From positions 1 to 64,000 of the forward strand of contig NZ_PNFP01000018.1 of NCBI RefSeq assembly GCF_002940685.1: DNA of 64,000 nt. Reading direction: 5' to 3'. This document shows positions 44,920 to 55,967 of the stretch, piece by piece. Source of the stretch: Ensifer adhaerens. Lineage in GTDB: Bacteria; Pseudomonadota; Alphaproteobacteria; Rhizobiales; Rhizobiaceae. The position numbers and the translations under genes are program-made. How positions within the stretch are numbered: position 1 is the stretch's first letter; every line of letters begins with the position of its first letter. A model generated the notes under the pieces. That model was not told where the DNA came from, made no database searches, and saw only the letters and a program-made list of their open reading frames with translations.

Positions 44920-45299
44920 CGGCGCCCTCCCTTGCGTTTGCGCTGCGCGGATTTGCCCCTCGGCAGCGGCGCGCGCCTGGCCTCGACCACGCCCCTTTCG
45001 ACAGCCGCCCTCTCCGGTGAAAGGCCGCGCGCCAGCACGAAGCGGGCAAAGGCGACCGTCGCCAGGAAGCCGACAAGGCCGAGCGCGATGGCGATGTCGA
45101 TATAGAGGTTGAAGCCGGTGCGGATCGCAACGACGGCAATGAGGCCGATGGCGATCGCCACCAGCATGTCGAGACCAAGCACCCTGTCGGGCAATGTCGG
45201 GCCGCGAATGATGCGCCAGACAGTCATCAGAAGCGCTGCGGACAGCACGACCATCGCGAAGCCGGTGGCAAGGGCGAGGATTTGCGCCGAGAGGTTCAT
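44916..45299 (-). CDS. mnhF: Na+/H+ (K+/H+) antiporter subunit F
   Basis: 127 residues, ATG 45299, four-base overlap with mnhE. Three helices with [22 protein letters not shown], the MnhF signature, followed by an unusually long, basic hydrophilic tail ([19 protein letters not shown]). Confidence 0.9.
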   Translation of the reverse strand: MNLSAQILALATGFAMVVLSAALLMTVWRIIRGPTLPDRVLGLDMLVAIAIGLIAVVAIRTGFNLYIDIAIALGLVGFLATVAFARFVLARGLSPERAAVERGVVEARRAPLPRGKSAQRKRKGGRR

Positions 45300-45772
45300 T
45301 CGAAGGCCTCCTTGATCCGGCGCTCGAATCCATTGGCGATGTCGCGCCTGAGGCCACCCGGATCGGCGCAATCGAGCGCATGGACATAGAGCGTCCGGCG
45401 GTCGTCGGAGACATCGACCGACAGGGTTCCGGGCGTCAGCGTAATGAGATTGGCAAGCAGCGCGATTTCGAAATCGCTCTTGACCGTCAGCGGATAGGCG
45501 AAGATGCCGGGCTTCAACACCATCTTCGGCTGAATGACCAGCAGGGCGACCTTGGTCGCCGAGATCGCCAGTTCCTTGAAGAACAGCGCCGTCAGCAGGA
45601 AAAGCTTGAGCGGGCGAACCGGGTAGGCCACCGGCTGAAGCTCGCGCCGGATCAAGAACAGCGACAACGCTCCGACGACGAAACCGAGGATCAGGTTGGC
45701 GGGCGAGAAGCTGGCGCTGATGGCGCCCCAGATCGCCGTGAAAACCAGGTTGATGGTCAGGAACTTGGTCAC
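45296..45772 (-). CDS. mnhE: Na+/H+ (K+/H+) antiporter subunit E
   Basis: 158 residues from GTG 45772, overlapping the mnhD stop by four bases. Membrane helices in the first 65 residues and the conserved [14 protein letters not shown] motif followed by YVHALDC identify MnhE/PhaE. Confidence 0.9.
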   Translation of the reverse strand: MTKFLTINLVFTAIWGAISASFSPANLILGFVVGALSLFLIRRELQPVAYPVRPLKLFLLTALFFKELAISATKVALLVIQPKMVLKPGIFAYPLTVKSDFEIALLANLITLTPGTLSVDVSDDRRTLYVHALDCADPGGLRRDIANGFERRIKEAFE

Positions 45773-47331
45773 GGCGCTCCTCCCGGGAAGACCGAGTTCA
45801 GGTAGGCCGACGGTTCGGCAAGGCCTGCAGCGGCGTTCTGAACCACGGAAAGCAGCGGCTCGGGATAAAGACCGATCGCCAGTGCGAGCACGGTCAATGC
45901 GGCAACAGGCAGAAGCGCCGCCACCGAGACCGTCGCGGACGCAGGCCCTCCCTCCCCGGACGCCACATCGCGCCAGTAGGCGAGCAGGAAGAAGCGCCCG
46001 GTAACGATGGTCGTCAGGAAGCCGGTCAGGAGCAGAACCGCCGCCAGCCACCAGGCGCCGATATCGAGCGCCGCCTTGACCAGCATCACCTTCGGCCAGA
46101 AACCGGAGAACGGCGGCAGGCCCGACACGGCGAAGGCGAGCATGAGCGACAGCGCCGCAAAACCGGCGTGGCGGCGATAGAGACCCGCCAGCGACGAAAG
46201 CGAGAAGCTGTCGCCGAGTCTGGCTGCGACGCCCGAGGCGAGGTAAAGCGCGGTCATGACGAGCATCGAATGCAGCGCATAGAAGATCGCGCCGCCGATG
46301 CCGCCGGGACCGCCGACAGCAACGCCGGCAAGGATCGAGCCGATGCCGGAGACCACGAGATAACCGAGCATGCGGCGGAAATCCGATTGCGCCAGTGCGC
46401 CCAGGACACCGACGAGCATGGTCAGCGCACCGGCAAGAGCGATGACGAAGCTCAATTCCTCGCGCTCGACCGGCAGCAGCATGACGGTCACGCGGATGAG
46501 CGCATAGATCCCGACCTTGGTGAGCAGGCCGGCAAAGAGCGCCGACACGACCACGCGGGGCGTATGGTAGGACGCCGGCAGCCAGAAATTCACCGGAAAT
46601 GCGGCGGCCTTCATGCCGAAGGCGAGCACGAAGAGCGCCGTCAGCGTCATCAGCGGTGCCGTGCCCGAGAGGCCCTCGGCCTTGCGGGCAATGTCTGCCA
46701 TGTTGAGCGTACCGAAGCTCGCATAGAGATAGCCGGTCGTGATCAGGAACAGCGTGGTCGCGACGAGGTTGAGGAAGCCGTACTTCACCGCGCCGTCGAT
46801 CTGCTCGCGCTCCGAGCCGAGCACGATCAGGCCGAAGGACGAGATCAGCAGCACCTCGAACCAGACATAGAGATTGAAGATGTCGCCGGTCAGGAACGCA
46901 CCGGAAACGCCGGCCATCAACAGCATCAGGAACGGATAGAAGCCGTAGCGCCGACCGCTGTCGTTGATATCGGCGAGCGAGTAGGTGCCGCCGGCAAGCG
47001 CAACGACGGAAGCGGTGAGCGCAAACAGCGCGCCCGTGAGATCGACGGTGAAGGCGATGCCGAAGGGCGGCAGCCAGCGCCCCATGACCATCGTCACCGG
47101 TCCGCTTGCGAGCACGTGCCGCAGCAGGAGAATGTCGATGACAACAAGGCCGGCAAGGCCAAGCACGGCGATCGGCGGATGCCAGTCGATCTTGCGGCGC
47201 AGCATCACGAGCAGCGCCCCGATCGCGAGGCACCAGGCAACCGGCAGGATTACCAGCCAGTCGGCAGAGGCGACGGGCTCGAGCACGAGTGCTGCGGAAA
47301 GGTCTGCGGGGGGGGAGGTTGTAGCGGCCAT
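45769..47331 (-). CDS. mnhD: Na+/H+ (K+/H+) antiporter subunit D
   Basis: 520 residues from ATG 47331 ([19 protein letters not shown]); the frame to 47436 runs into mnhC and is rejected. Fourteen helices of the NADH-quinone oxidoreductase chain M/N type; the core Glu/Lys/His residues of proton translocation are present (for example [12 protein letters not shown] and [10 protein letters not shown]). Starts 8 bases before the end of mnhC. Confidence 0.93.
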   Translation of the reverse strand: MAATTSPPADLSAALVLEPVASADWLVILPVAWCLAIGALLVMLRRKIDWHPPIAVLGLAGLVVIDILLLRHVLASGPVTMVMGRWLPPFGIAFTVDLTGALFALTASVVALAGGTYSLADINDSGRRYGFYPFLMLLMAGVSGAFLTGDIFNLYVWFEVLLISSFGLIVLGSEREQIDGAVKYGFLNLVATTLFLITTGYLYASFGTLNMADIARKAEGLSGTAPLMTLTALFVLAFGMKAAAFPVNFWLPASYHTPRVVVSALFAGLLTKVGIYALIRVTVMLLPVEREELSFVIALAGALTMLVGVLGALAQSDFRRMLGYLVVSGIGSILAGVAVGGPGGIGGAIFYALHSMLVMTALYLASGVAARLGDSFSLSSLAGLYRRHAGFAALSLMLAFAVSGLPPFSGFWPKVMLVKAALDIGAWWLAAVLLLTGFLTTIVTGRFFLLAYWRDVASGEGGPASATVSVAALLPVAALTVLALAIGLYPEPLLSVVQNAAAGLAEPSAYLNSVFPGGAP

Positions 47332-47338
47332 GGGTCGG

Positions 47339-47719
47339 TCAGTATCCAAGCGGCGGGGCCGGCTCGTCCTTCGGCTCGGCAACGCGCATCTCGTCGGTAT
47401 TGTCGGTTTGCAGCGCCTCGTAAGCGCGCCAGGCAAGAACCAGCAGGAACGCGAAGAAGGAGAAGGAAATGACGATCGCCGTCAGGATCAGCGCCTGCGG
47501 CAGGGCGTTGGCGGCCGGGCCGACGATCGCATCCTGGTCGCCGGCAATGACCGGCGGCACGCCGCGCGTCAGCCGGCCGCCGGCAAAGATCAACAGGTTG
47601 ACGGCATTGCCGAGGATGGCAACGCCAAGCAGCACACGAATGATGTACTTCGACAGGAGCAGATAGACGGCAACGGTGAAGAAGATGCCGACAAGCAGCG
47701 CGAACCAGGCTTCCATCAT
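47339..47719 (-). CDS. mnhC: Na+/H+ (K+/H+) antiporter subunit C
   Basis: 126 residues from ATG 47719 (start overlaps mnhB stop by four bases). NuoK-like with three helices: [29 protein letters not shown] and [18 protein letters not shown] are characteristic. Confidence 0.93.
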   Translation of the reverse strand: MMEAWFALLVGIFFTVAVYLLLSKYIIRVLLGVAILGNAVNLLIFAGGRLTRGVPPVIAGDQDAIVGPAANALPQALILTAIVISFSFFAFLLVLAWRAYEALQTDNTDEMRVAEPKDEPAPPLGY

Positions 47720-48135
47720 TCGCCTCCCCGCTCTTCGAGCGAAAGGGCGATCGAGCTGATCGCGCCGACGACCACGAGATAGACACCGCAATCGAACAGC
47801 GTCACCGTCGACAGCGGGACCTCGAGGCCGAGAACCGAAGGATAGATCCAGAGACCGGTCATGAAGGGTACGCGGGCGGCGATCGAGATCAGGCCGGCGA
47901 CCGTCGCCGCGAAGAGGCCGGCGCCGGCAATCGCCATCGGGTGGAAGTAGATCGCGCGGCGCACCATCTCGACGCCGCAGGCGATGCCGTAGATCGCCAG
48001 CGCCGACACCGCGATCAAGCCGCCGATGAAGCCTCCGCCCGGCTCATTGTGGCCGCGCAGCAGGACGAAGATCGAAAACAGCACCATCAGGCTCGTCAGG
48101 AACGGCGCGACGGCGCGGAAAATCACCGACTTCAT
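47716..48135 (-). CDS. mnhB: Na+/H+ (K+/H+) antiporter subunit B
   Basis: 139 residues. Four helices with [24 protein letters not shown], the MnhB signature. ATG overlaps the mnhA stop by four bases. Confidence 0.93.
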   Translation of the reverse strand: MKSVIFRAVAPFLTSLMVLFSIFVLLRGHNEPGGGFIGGLIAVSALAIYGIACGVEMVRRAIYFHPMAIAGAGLFAATVAGLISIAARVPFMTGLWIYPSVLGLEVPLSTVTLFDCGVYLVVVGAISSIALSLEERGGE

Positions 48136-50492
48136 GCGCGCTCCTCCGCATCCGGATCGTTATCGGCAACGCGCCGCAGCGAACCCGCCCTCAAGCGAAC
48201 CAGGGACAGGATCGCAAGACCCGTGACCATTACCACTGCGATCTCGCCCAGCGTGTCCGTACCGCGGAAATCGACGATGATGACGTTCACCACATTGGCG
48301 CCGTGGGCGATCGACTTCGAGTAGAGATTGAAGAAGTCGGTGAGCGTCGCGTCGAAAGGCACGCCCGTTACCTTCAAAAGCATCAGGCCGAAGCCGAGCC
48401 CGCAGGCGAGCGCGATGGCGAAATCCGGGAGCTTCTGCGCGAGCGGGCGATGATCGGACGGTGAGAGCCGGAGCCGCGTCATGACCAGCGCAAGAACGAC
48501 GACCGAAAGCGTCTCGATCATGAACTGCGTGAAGGCGAGATCCGGCGCGCCAAAGAGCAGGAAGATGACAGCGACGGCAAAGCCCTGGATGCCGAGCGAG
48601 ACGATGGCCGTCAGCCGGTCCGCGGCAAGCACCACGGCGACAAGGCCGATGACGGCGATCGCCATGATCGCAAGTTCGTGCAGCGGCACGTCGGCCGCGA
48701 AGAACGGTGCGCGCGGGAATTCGCCATAGGCGATCGGCACGACCAAAAGCACGAAGGCAACCAGGATGAAGGTGGCCGTCATGTAGACTTCGAGGCGTCC
48801 GGATTGCAGCCGGCGCGTCAGCGCGACGGAGACGCGAACGAGCCCGCGGATGAACTGGTCGAAGCCACGATCGGGACCCCAGCCGATATCGGCGAGGATC
48901 GTCGCGACGAAGGCACGCACGCGGTCGAGCTTCAGATAAATGCCGATGCCGATGACTGCGGTCGCGATCGACATCATCAAGGGCAAGCCGACGTGAGGTA
49001 CGACCGAAATCGTGACCGCACGGGGTTCGCCCGCAATCGCCGAAGCCATCGGCGTCGACACCAGCTCGTGCGTGAAGCCCGAAAGCAAGGCGGCCGAAAG
49101 CCCCTTGGCGGCGAGCAGCGCCGGTCCGAGCCAGAGCAGCAGCGGGGCCTCGTGCGCCGCCTTCGGCGTCTGGACCCTTGCACCGACGAACGGCTTCAGC
49201 GCGACGGCAAAGGCCACCGCGAACATCAGCGCATTGCCGAGGATCGCAATCGCGGCAAAGACCAGGGAGCGGCGGTCGAAACCCGAGAGCGCGTAGTAGA
49301 TCTCCTCCTTGGCGATGAAGCCGAAGAAGGGGAACAGCCCGCCCATCGAGAACGCCGCCGCAAGTGCGATGACGAAGGTGAGCGGCATGGCGCTGCGCAA
49401 GCCCCCGAGCCTGGTTACGTCACGCGTCCCGGTCTCGTGGTCGATGATGCCTGCGACCATGAACAGGGCGCCCTTGAACAGCGAATGGGCGACAAGATAG
49501 AGCGCGGCCGCTTCGATCGCGTGGGGTACCCCAATCCCCGTCAGCATGACCAGCAGGCCGAGGGACGCCATCGTCGTATAGGCGAGCATCAGCTTGAGGT
49601 CGGTCTGGCGGCAGGCAAGTGCCGCGCCGATGACGAGTGTGGCGCCGCCGAAGAGCGGCAAGAGGATCTGCCATTCGGGTGTGCCGCCGAGCACCGGGTT
49701 CAGCCGCATCAGGAGATAGACGCCGGCCTTCACCATGGTCGCCGAATGCAGATAGGCCGAGACGGGCGTCGGGGCCTCCATCGCGTTCGGCAGCCAGAAG
49801 TGGAAGGGGAACTGCGCCGATTTGGTAAAGGCGCCGCCGAGAACGAGAATGAGTGCGGCCAGATAGAACGGGCTTTCGCGCATCTCCGGCCCGAAGGCCT
49901 CGAGCAGCGAGAGCTGGGTGACGCCGCTGACGTTCCAGATGATCAGGAGCCCGGCGAGCAGGAACAAGCCGCCGCCCCCGGTCACGACCAGCGCCTGAAG
50001 GGCTGCGCGCCTTGCGGCCTCACGCGCATGATCGAAGCCGATCAGCAGGAACGAGGTGATCGAGGTCAGCTCCCAGAAGACGAAGAGCATCAGGAAGCTG
50101 TCGGAGACGACGAGCCCGAGCATCGAGCCCATGAACATCAGGATGAACGAAAAGAAACGCCCCTGCTGCGGGTGCCCCTTCAGGTAGCCACCGGAATAGA
50201 GCACGATCAGCATGCCGATGCCGGCAATCAAGAGGACGAAGGTCAGAGACAGCCCGTCGATCAACCAGGAGAAGCTGACGTTGAACGACGGTATCCAGGC
50301 ATAACCGCCCGTAACGACCTCGCCCTTGGCCACTTCAGGCCAGAAGCGGGCGAAGTGCAAGACGATCGCCAAGGGAAACAGGGCAAGGACCCAGGCCGCA
50401 TTGTGCCCGAGAAGACGCGTGAGAAGCGGCGCGAGCAATGCCGCGACGAAAGGCAGTGCGAGAGCCAGAAATGTCAGGGCCGCAACATCCAT
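48132..50492 (-). CDS. mnhA: Na+/H+ (K+/H+) antiporter subunit A
   Basis: 786 residues. Residues 1-500 match NADH dehydrogenase ND5/NuoL ([34 protein letters not shown]), then the MnhA-specific C-terminal region ([45 protein letters not shown]). First gene of the operon mnhA-G, all translationally coupled or nearly so. It supports pH and cation homeostasis; in Sinorhizobium the Pha2-type system extrudes Na+ or K+. The promoter should lie in the 450 bases to the right. Confidence 0.95.
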   Translation of the reverse strand: MDVAALTFLALALPFVAALLAPLLTRLLGHNAAWVLALFPLAIVLHFARFWPEVAKGEVVTGGYAWIPSFNVSFSWLIDGLSLTFVLLIAGIGMLIVLYSGGYLKGHPQQGRFFSFILMFMGSMLGLVVSDSFLMLFVFWELTSITSFLLIGFDHAREAARRAALQALVVTGGGGLFLLAGLLIIWNVSGVTQLSLLEAFGPEMRESPFYLAALILVLGGAFTKSAQFPFHFWLPNAMEAPTPVSAYLHSATMVKAGVYLLMRLNPVLGGTPEWQILLPLFGGATLVIGAALACRQTDLKLMLAYTTMASLGLLVMLTGIGVPHAIEAAALYLVAHSLFKGALFMVAGIIDHETGTRDVTRLGGLRSAMPLTFVIALAAAFSMGGLFPFFGFIAKEEIYYALSGFDRRSLVFAAIAILGNALMFAVAFAVALKPFVGARVQTPKAAHEAPLLLWLGPALLAAKGLSAALLSGFTHELVSTPMASAIAGEPRAVTISVVPHVGLPLMMSIATAVIGIGIYLKLDRVRAFVATILADIGWGPDRGFDQFIRGLVRVSVALTRRLQSGRLEVYMTATFILVAFVLLVVPIAYGEFPRAPFFAADVPLHELAIMAIAVIGLVAVVLAADRLTAIVSLGIQGFAVAVIFLLFGAPDLAFTQFMIETLSVVVLALVMTRLRLSPSDHRPLAQKLPDFAIALACGLGFGLMLLKVTGVPFDATLTDFFNLYSKSIAHGANVVNVIIVDFRGTDTLGEIAVVMVTGLAILSLVRLRAGSLRRVADNDPDAEERA

Positions 50493-50949
50493 CGTCCTGG
50501 CCTGCTCCTTTTATTTCATCGTGTAATCGATCGAACTCCCGACATAAAAGAAGGATGTTGGGGTCTCAAGCCTTATCCGGATAAAATCGGCGTTATGTGC
50601 CGTTACGTCGCTTCCGGGATCGGGCCCGGCAGTCCAGGCACGATCAGAATCATTCGTTTCATGCGGCGGAGGTCGTCGGCAATTAAAATGCTGTTAGCAT
50701 AATATTCAGTTGCTGTCGCAGCAGGACCGAACGTCCTAGAATCGGGACAATAAGACGTGGTAGTTGTACGTAAAGGCTTCTTCAATTCAAAATAATACGA
50801 AGCCCGGATCGCCAAGCGGCGGAAACCAACGGCTGCTCTGAACCTCTGTCTTCGACGAAACCTTTGAACCGCAAGGCTCCGGTTCACCGACCGTCTTTCT
50901 GCCGCAAGCAGCATGAACTGAACAACCAACGATCACAGGCGAGGCCTGC
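50493..50949. other. Divergent intergenic region between mnhA and the EAL gene
   Basis: About 450 bases with no gene. AT-rich at 50510-50580 and 50680-50800, the likely promoters of the antiporter operon (left) and the phosphodiesterase (right). CCGGG-ATCGGG-CCCGG at 50605-50625 could fold. Confidence 0.5.
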
Positions 50950-52542
50950 TTGGAACGATCTCGCATAGTCGTCATCGCCAGTATCCTGGCTGCACTCGGC
51001 GCGATCCTGCCGATGCTGGCGGCCTATTATCTTTCGTGGTCGATCGCAGTGCGCGGCGAGCAGACACGGCTTTCTCGCCTTGCCGACTATGCCATCATGC
51101 GCGCAGACGCCGCGCTCGTGGAAGCGTCCAAGGCGCTGAAGGCCGCCGACCGGTTCGATATGCCGCCATGCATGGCGACACATATCGCGGCGCTGCGCTC
51201 CCTCGTCGTCAACACCACCGCCATCGAAGATATCGGCTACTTCGAGAACGGGCTGCTCAGATGCACCTCTTGGGGCTACCCGCCACGCCGCCTCACCCGC
51301 TCGCCGGCTGCCGATTTCTTCGCGAGCAACGGCGTCGAAGTCATCCCGCGGATGTATCCGACAATCAGTACCGGCACGCCCATGACGGCATTCCGGTATC
51401 GCTCCTACACCGTTCTGACCAACCCGGTCCGCTTCGTCGACGTGATTGCCGAGCCTGGCACCCGGATTGCCGTGGCCACCAAGAACGGCGTGCTGGTCAG
51501 CACCTTGAACGATCCGGATCCGTCGCTGACGGAACGGCTCGCCGATCTTCCGAAGACCGGCAGCAACGCCGACGACCTGTTCGCGACCGCCCGGGACGCA
51601 AACTGGATCGCCGTTGCAACCGCCCCCAGCATCGCCATTCTCAGCGACATGGATCGGGAGCGCCTGCTGCTTTTGCCAGGCGGCGCGCTGGTCGCGGCGC
51701 TGATGGTCGGGCTCGTCGTCTGGCTGTCCCGACGTCGCCTGTCGCCGCTCGGCGAGCTTTCGATCGCGGTGCAGCGGCGCGAGTTCATCGTGCATTACCA
51801 GCCGCTGATCGAGCTCACGACCGGCATCTGTGTCGGTGCGGAGGCCCTGGTGCGCTGGCGGCGGCCGGATGGGCAGATGGTCCGGCCGGATCTCTTCATC
51901 CCGCTTGCCGAGGAGAACGGGCTGATCGAGGAAATCACCGATCAGGTGCTCTATGCGACGATCGCCGAGCTGAAGAGCGTGCTCGTCGCCGACCGCTCGC
52001 TGCACATAGCGATCAACCTCGCCGCCGACGACCTCAAGTCCGGGCGCATCCTTCCGGTGATCGAGACGGCGCTTCAAAACACCGGCGTGCTTGCGGAGCA
52101 GGTCTGGCTGGAAGCGACCGAACGCGGCTTCATGGACGTGAAATCCGCCCGGGCGACGATCGAGGAGGCGCGCCGGCGCGGCCACTCCGTGGCAATCGAC
52201 GACTTCGGCACCGGCTATTCCAGCCTGCAATATCTGCAGGAACTTCCACTCGATGCGCTGAAGATCGACAAATCGTTCATCGATACGATCGGCACGGACT
52301 CGGCCACCAGTTCGATCACCCCGCATATCATCGACATCGCCAAATCGCTTGATCTCTACATCGTCGCCGAGGGGATCGAACGGCAGGAACAGGCTGACTA
52401 TCTCCTCGAGCGGGGCGTGCAGTACGGCCAGGGGTGGCTGTTTTCCAAGGCGCTGCCGGCGGCCGAATTCATCGCCTTCTACAACGACAGCAAGCGCAGG
52501 CTCGGGGCCGGACCGGCCGTGATCCGCCGCGAGATCGCTTGA
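50950..52542 (+). CDS. CSS-motif EAL-domain c-di-GMP phosphodiesterase
   Basis: 530 residues from TTG 50950, with AGGCGAGGCC upstream. Two membrane helices (about 5-27 and 240-258) enclose a periplasmic CSS-motif sensor with the conserved cysteines PPCMATH and LLRCTSWG. The cytoplasmic EAL domain has intact catalytic residues: GAEALVRW, AINLAADD, WLEATERG, DDFGTGYSS, KIDKSF and AEGIE. In other bacteria such proteins are controlled by periplasmic disulfide exchange. The next gene is msrB, a redox repair enzyme. Confidence 0.9.
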   Translation: MERSRIVVIASILAALGAILPMLAAYYLSWSIAVRGEQTRLSRLADYAIMRADAALVEASKALKAADRFDMPPCMATHIAALRSLVVNTTAIEDIGYFENGLLRCTSWGYPPRRLTRSPAADFFASNGVEVIPRMYPTISTGTPMTAFRYRSYTVLTNPVRFVDVIAEPGTRIAVATKNGVLVSTLNDPDPSLTERLADLPKTGSNADDLFATARDANWIAVATAPSIAILSDMDRERLLLLPGGALVAALMVGLVVWLSRRRLSPLGELSIAVQRREFIVHYQPLIELTTGICVGAEALVRWRRPDGQMVRPDLFIPLAEENGLIEEITDQVLYATIAELKSVLVADRSLHIAINLAADDLKSGRILPVIETALQNTGVLAEQVWLEATERGFMDVKSARATIEEARRRGHSVAIDDFGTGYSSLQYLQELPLDALKIDKSFIDTIGTDSATSSITPHIIDIAKSLDLYIVAEGIERQEQADYLLERGVQYGQGWLFSKALPAAEFIAFYNDSKRRLGAGPAVIRREIA

Positions 52543-52627
52543 AACCGGACGCCGACGAAGCCGCTGGCGATGTTTGCGTGTGCGGTCGCGCATTCCTATA
52601 TAGTCGCCGCAACGACAGGAGACGTTC

Positions 52628-53035
52628 ATGACGACCGCAAAGACGCCGAAAGTGGTGAAAACCGATGCCGAGTGGCGGGCGCAGCTCTCGCCGGAGCAGT
52701 ACCGCATCACGCGACAGCAGGGCACCGAGCGTCCGTTCACCGGTCCATTCCTCAACAACAAGCAGACCGGCACCTACGAATGCGTCGGCTGCGGCCGGGC
52801 GTTGTTCCGCTCCGACACCAAGTTCGATTCCGGATGCGGCTGGCCGAGCCACTTCGCCGCGATCGACGATCAGGCGATCCGCGAGATCGAGGACCGCTCC
52901 CACTTCATGGTCCGCACGGAAATCCGTTGCGCCGATTGCGACGCTCATCTCGGTCACGTCTTCCCAGACGGTCCGCCGCCGACGGGTCTGCGCTATTGCC
53001 TCAACGGCCATGCGATGACGTTCACCGAGGATTGA
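52628..53035 (+). CDS. msrB: Methionine-R-sulfoxide reductase MsrB
   Basis: 135 residues. Zinc-binding pairs Cys52/Cys55 and Cys101/Cys104, and the catalytic cysteine Cys124 in [10 protein letters not shown], are present; [13 protein letters not shown] sequence [11 protein letters not shown] surrounds Cys70, the resolving-cysteine candidate. No signal peptide, so cytoplasmic. It repairs oxidised methionine. The EAL gene lies 85 bases upstream on the same strand. Confidence 0.95.
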   Translation: MTTAKTPKVVKTDAEWRAQLSPEQYRITRQQGTERPFTGPFLNNKQTGTYECVGCGRALFRSDTKFDSGCGWPSHFAAIDDQAIREIEDRSHFMVRTEIRCADCDAHLGHVFPDGPPPTGLRYCLNGHAMTFTED

Positions 53036-53141
53036 CAGCGAGGCGCGGAAGGAGTGGCATGGGATGCTGTTCCGCCGGGAACCGCCCCATGGCGCAGGCG
53101 GCGCTACATATACCAGATGAAGCAAGCGAGAAGAGGTCCGC

Positions 53142-53666
53142 ATGCTACGCATCCTGACTGCACTCGCTTTGCTGCTTCCGTCCGCATTGACCGCGGTAGC
53201 GGCCGAGGATTGGGTTCCCTACGCCAATCAGCGTTTCGGCTATGTGCTCGACATTCCTCCCGGTTTCGAGCTGCAAAGCCAGGGCGACAATGGCGATGGC
53301 GCGAGCTTTCATGCCGACGACAATGGCGCCACCCTTTCAGTTTTCGGCAGCACGCTCATGGACGGCGACTTCGAAACCGACGTCAACGACCGCATGGGTT
53401 ACGAGCGGGAGGGCGACTGGCGGATTTCCTATTCCCGCGTGACGGCCGCCTGGGCGAGCTTCTCAGGCGCGCGCGGCGATGAAGTGTTCTACACGCGCGC
53501 AATTGCACTCTGCGACGGCAGCGCCGCCTATTTCCGCCTGCAATACCGCAAGAGCCGGCTCACCAGTTTCGATGGCGTGATTTCGCGCATGGCGGAGGCA
53601 TTGCGGCCATCGGAAGGTTGTCAGCAGGCACCGGTCGCCGCGGCGGCCGGCGAGGCGCCGAACTGA
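53142..53666 (+). CDS. Secreted protein of unknown function
   Basis: 174 residues. Signal peptide about 1-20 (LTALALLLPSALTAVAAE). The mature part starts DWVPYANQRFGYVLDIPPGFE and has two cysteines (IALCDGS and SEGCQQ) likely to form a disulfide. This periplasmic domain recurs in Rhizobiales but has no assigned function. Convergent with the hemolysin III gene, 7 bases apart. Confidence 0.75.
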   Translation: MLRILTALALLLPSALTAVAAEDWVPYANQRFGYVLDIPPGFELQSQGDNGDGASFHADDNGATLSVFGSTLMDGDFETDVNDRMGYEREGDWRISYSRVTAAWASFSGARGDEVFYTRAIALCDGSAAYFRLQYRKSRLTSFDGVISRMAEALRPSEGCQQAPVAAAAGEAPN

Positions 53667-53673
53667 TCGCGGC

Positions 53674-54330
53674 TCAGGACGCGGCGCTGAAGCAGGTCAG
53701 CACGGCCGAATAGTGCACCGCCGCTCCCGTTACGACGAAGCCATGCCAGATGGCGTTCTGGAAGCGCAGCTTTTCCCACACGTGGAAGATCACGCCGGCA
53801 GAATAGATGATGCCGCCGATCAGGATCAGCACGAGCGTCGTTGCCGTCAGCGTCGACAAGAGCGGGCCGAGCGCGAGCACGCCGCTCCATCCCATGGCGA
53901 GATAAAGCAGGATCGCCAGCCGGTCGAAGCGGCCCGGAAAGAAGCACTTGATCGCGACGCCAAGGCCGGCGATCGCCCAGATGCCGATCAGCATGACGAA
54001 CAGGAACGGATCATCCAGGCCACGCTGCAGGAAGGGCGTATAGGTGGCTGCGATCAGCACGAAGATCGAGGAGTGGTCGAAGCGGCGCAGGAACCACTTG
54101 GTGCGCGAGATCGGGTAGAGATTGTAGAGAAAGGAGATCGACAGCGTCGCAAGCAGCCCCGCGCCATAGACGGCGGCGGCAGCAAGCTGACCCGTCGTGC
54201 TCCACAGCGTAGCGTAGAAGATCAGCGCGGTCACGCCAACCAGGGCGGCAGCCAGGCCGATGCCATGAACGATGCCGTCGGCAATCAGTTCCGAACGGTC
54301 ATAGTTCCATTTGACCCCAGCAAACTCCAC
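53674..54330 (-). CDS. Hemolysin III/TrhA-family membrane protein
   Basis: 218 residues from GTG 54330 (GAGAGGGAAGAC upstream); the longer frame has no coding character. Seven helices with the family residues SELIADGIVHGIG, RRFDHSSIFVLIAATYTPF and NAIWHGFVVTGAAVHY, which carry the metal-binding Ser, Asp and His pattern of the PAQR/TrhA superfamily. In E. coli TrhA relates to membrane lipid homeostasis; cytolysin activity is not expected. Confidence 0.9.
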   Translation of the reverse strand: MEFAGVKWNYDRSELIADGIVHGIGLAAALVGVTALIFYATLWSTTGQLAAAAVYGAGLLATLSISFLYNLYPISRTKWFLRRFDHSSIFVLIAATYTPFLQRGLDDPFLFVMLIGIWAIAGLGVAIKCFFPGRFDRLAILLYLAMGWSGVLALGPLLSTLTATTLVLILIGGIIYSAGVIFHVWEKLRFQNAIWHGFVVTGAAVHYSAVLTCFSAAS

Positions 54331-54572
54331 GTCTTCCCTCTCCCCGCACTTCCACTTCTTACGGCGCGCATGCCCGGTGCACGCCCCAGTTTCCATCATC
54401 CTGCCACAAGCCAACACTGTGGAAAAGCAGCAAGGGCGCGGTAAAAGCATCAACTTTTGCAACGCATTACAACAGTTGCATGAGGTGTCTGCGAAGATTG
54501 ACCGGAGACTTGTCGGCCGGTGCGGCGATGACCACATGAACGACCGGATGACCAAGATCGGGAGGGAGCATC

Positions 54573-55034
54573 ATGTCAGTCCTGCATACCCCACAGCCGG
54601 AGCAGGCGGCAGTGCTCACCGACCTCTGTCTGCGCTCGAAGGCCGTTTGGGGCTATGACGCCGCTTTCCTCGAGGCGTGCCGGCCGTCCTTGACGATCAC
54701 GGCCGATGACTGGAACGATTCGGATCTGCAGGTCGCGATGGATGGCGCGCGCATCCTTGGCGTGGCGCAGGTCCGCGGGGGCGGCCTGGTGGCCGAGCTC
54801 GACAAGCTGTTTATCGATCCGGAAGCGCGGGCGGCAGGCATTGGCCGGCAACTCTTCGGCTGGTGCGTCGGGGCGGCGCGCAAGCGCGGTGCAACGGTCA
54901 TGACGATCGACGCGGACCCCGGCGCCGCCGCGTTTTACCGCCGCATGGGCGCGGTCGACGACGGGGTCGTCGCGTCGAGCGTGATCCCCGGGCGGTTCCT
55001 GCCCCGACTGAAGGTGGATTTGGGAGCGGCCTGA
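54573..55034 (+). CDS. GNAT-family acetyltransferase
   Basis: 153 residues, ATG after GGGAGGGAGCATC. The acetyl-CoA loop is ARAAGIGRQLFGWCV (motif A, Q/R-x-x-G-x-G/A), preceded by the beta strand AELDKLFIDPE and followed by AAFYRRMGAV. Substrate unknown. Convergent with the DksA-like gene. Confidence 0.88.
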   Translation: MSVLHTPQPEQAAVLTDLCLRSKAVWGYDAAFLEACRPSLTITADDWNDSDLQVAMDGARILGVAQVRGGGLVAELDKLFIDPEARAAGIGRQLFGWCVGAARKRGATVMTIDADPGAAAFYRRMGAVDDGVVASSVIPGRFLPRLKVDLGAA

Positions 55035-55044
55035 CCGCCTGGTA

Positions 55045-55389
55045 TCAGCGTGCGCCGCGGGAAACCTCAGCCGCGCATTCCTGACAAAGCGGTGCATGGG
55101 GCACCGCCTGCAGGCGCGCCGCCGAAATCGGCAGGCCGCACCGCACACAGGTTCCGAAGGTGCCGGCCGCGACCCGATCGAGCGCAGCGTCGATCGCGCG
55201 GATTTCCTCCTGGCCTGCCAGGCCAAGCCCTTCCAGAACCTCATCCCCTTCCCGCTCGGTCACCCGATCCGGCACGTCCGCATTCATCGGCTGATCGAGG
55301 TCGTGCTCGATCTTGACAAGGCGCCCCTGCAACTCCGCCTTGCGGCTGGTAAGGCGGTCGCGAAAGTCGTCAAGCGCATGTTTGTCCAT
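55045..55389 (-). CDS. DksA/TraR-family zinc-finger protein
   Basis: 114 residues from ATG 55389 (CAAGGAGTGTTCAA upstream); the frame to 55431 is rejected. A coiled-coil hairpin (residues 3-70) and a four-cysteine zinc finger (TCVRCGLPI ... LCQECAAEV, C-x2-C-x17-C-x2-C). DksA-like proteins enter the RNA polymerase secondary channel. Located 62 bases after the universal stress gene, probably in the same FixK-controlled transcript. Confidence 0.85.
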   Translation of the reverse strand: MDKHALDDFRDRLTSRKAELQGRLVKIEHDLDQPMNADVPDRVTEREGDEVLEGLGLAGQEEIRAIDAALDRVAAGTFGTCVRCGLPISAARLQAVPHAPLCQECAAEVSRGAR

Positions 55390-55451
55390 TTGAACACTCC
55401 TTGGCGGTGGCGGCGCGAGGTCGCGCCGCATGCGCTCTTATTCTTGGTGGC

Positions 55452-55874
55452 TTACCGGTCGACGAGAACGGCGCAGGGGCAATGGCTGACGACCCGGCTT
55501 GCCGTCGACCCGATGAAATAATCGATCAGACCCGGCCGATGGGAGGCGATGATCACAAGATCGGCATTCTCTTCGCTCGCGAAGGCGTTGATGGTGCCGG
55601 CAGCACCGCCGGTGCGAATTTCGACGCGGCCGTTGATGCCGTGTTTGGCCTTCATGTCGTCGAGCGTCTTTTTTGCCTGCTTGCGGGATTCCTCGACCAT
55701 CTCCAACGGGAAATCGACGATCATGTAGCCCTGTGCATAGGCATTCAGATCCTCGACGACATTGAGCAGGACAATCTCGCCCCCTTCGTCGACCAGCTTT
55801 TCGGCGATGCCGAGCACGGATTCACCGTGTTCCAGCTGATCCATGGCGATCGGGACGATAATCTTCTTGTACAT
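55452..55874 (-). CDS. Universal stress protein
   Basis: 140 residues from ATG 55874 (AAGGAGTACAGC upstream). UspA fold with the ATP-binding pattern G-x2-G-x9-G(S/T) partly seen in ASHRPGLIDYFIGSTASRVV. Rhizobial members of this kind are often induced under oxygen limitation. A perfect FNR/FixK box lies about 100 bases upstream. Confidence 0.92.
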   Translation of the reverse strand: MYKKIIVPIAMDQLEHGESVLGIAEKLVDEGGEIVLLNVVEDLNAYAQGYMIVDFPLEMVEESRKQAKKTLDDMKAKHGINGRVEIRTGGAAGTINAFASEENADLVIIASHRPGLIDYFIGSTASRVVSHCPCAVLVDR

Positions 55875-55967
55875 GCTGTACTCCTTCTTTTGCCCACGTG
55901 GATCGCCGGGCCGTTGCCACGGGCCAATCCCTCGTCTCAAGATTGCGCCTCGACGGCATTTTCGGCT

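Noticed and set aside
48678-50702. 674-codon open frame on the plus strand opposite mnhA
   Set aside because: Charged, Arg/Glu/Gln-rich shadow of a membrane protein gene; no ribosome site or motif.
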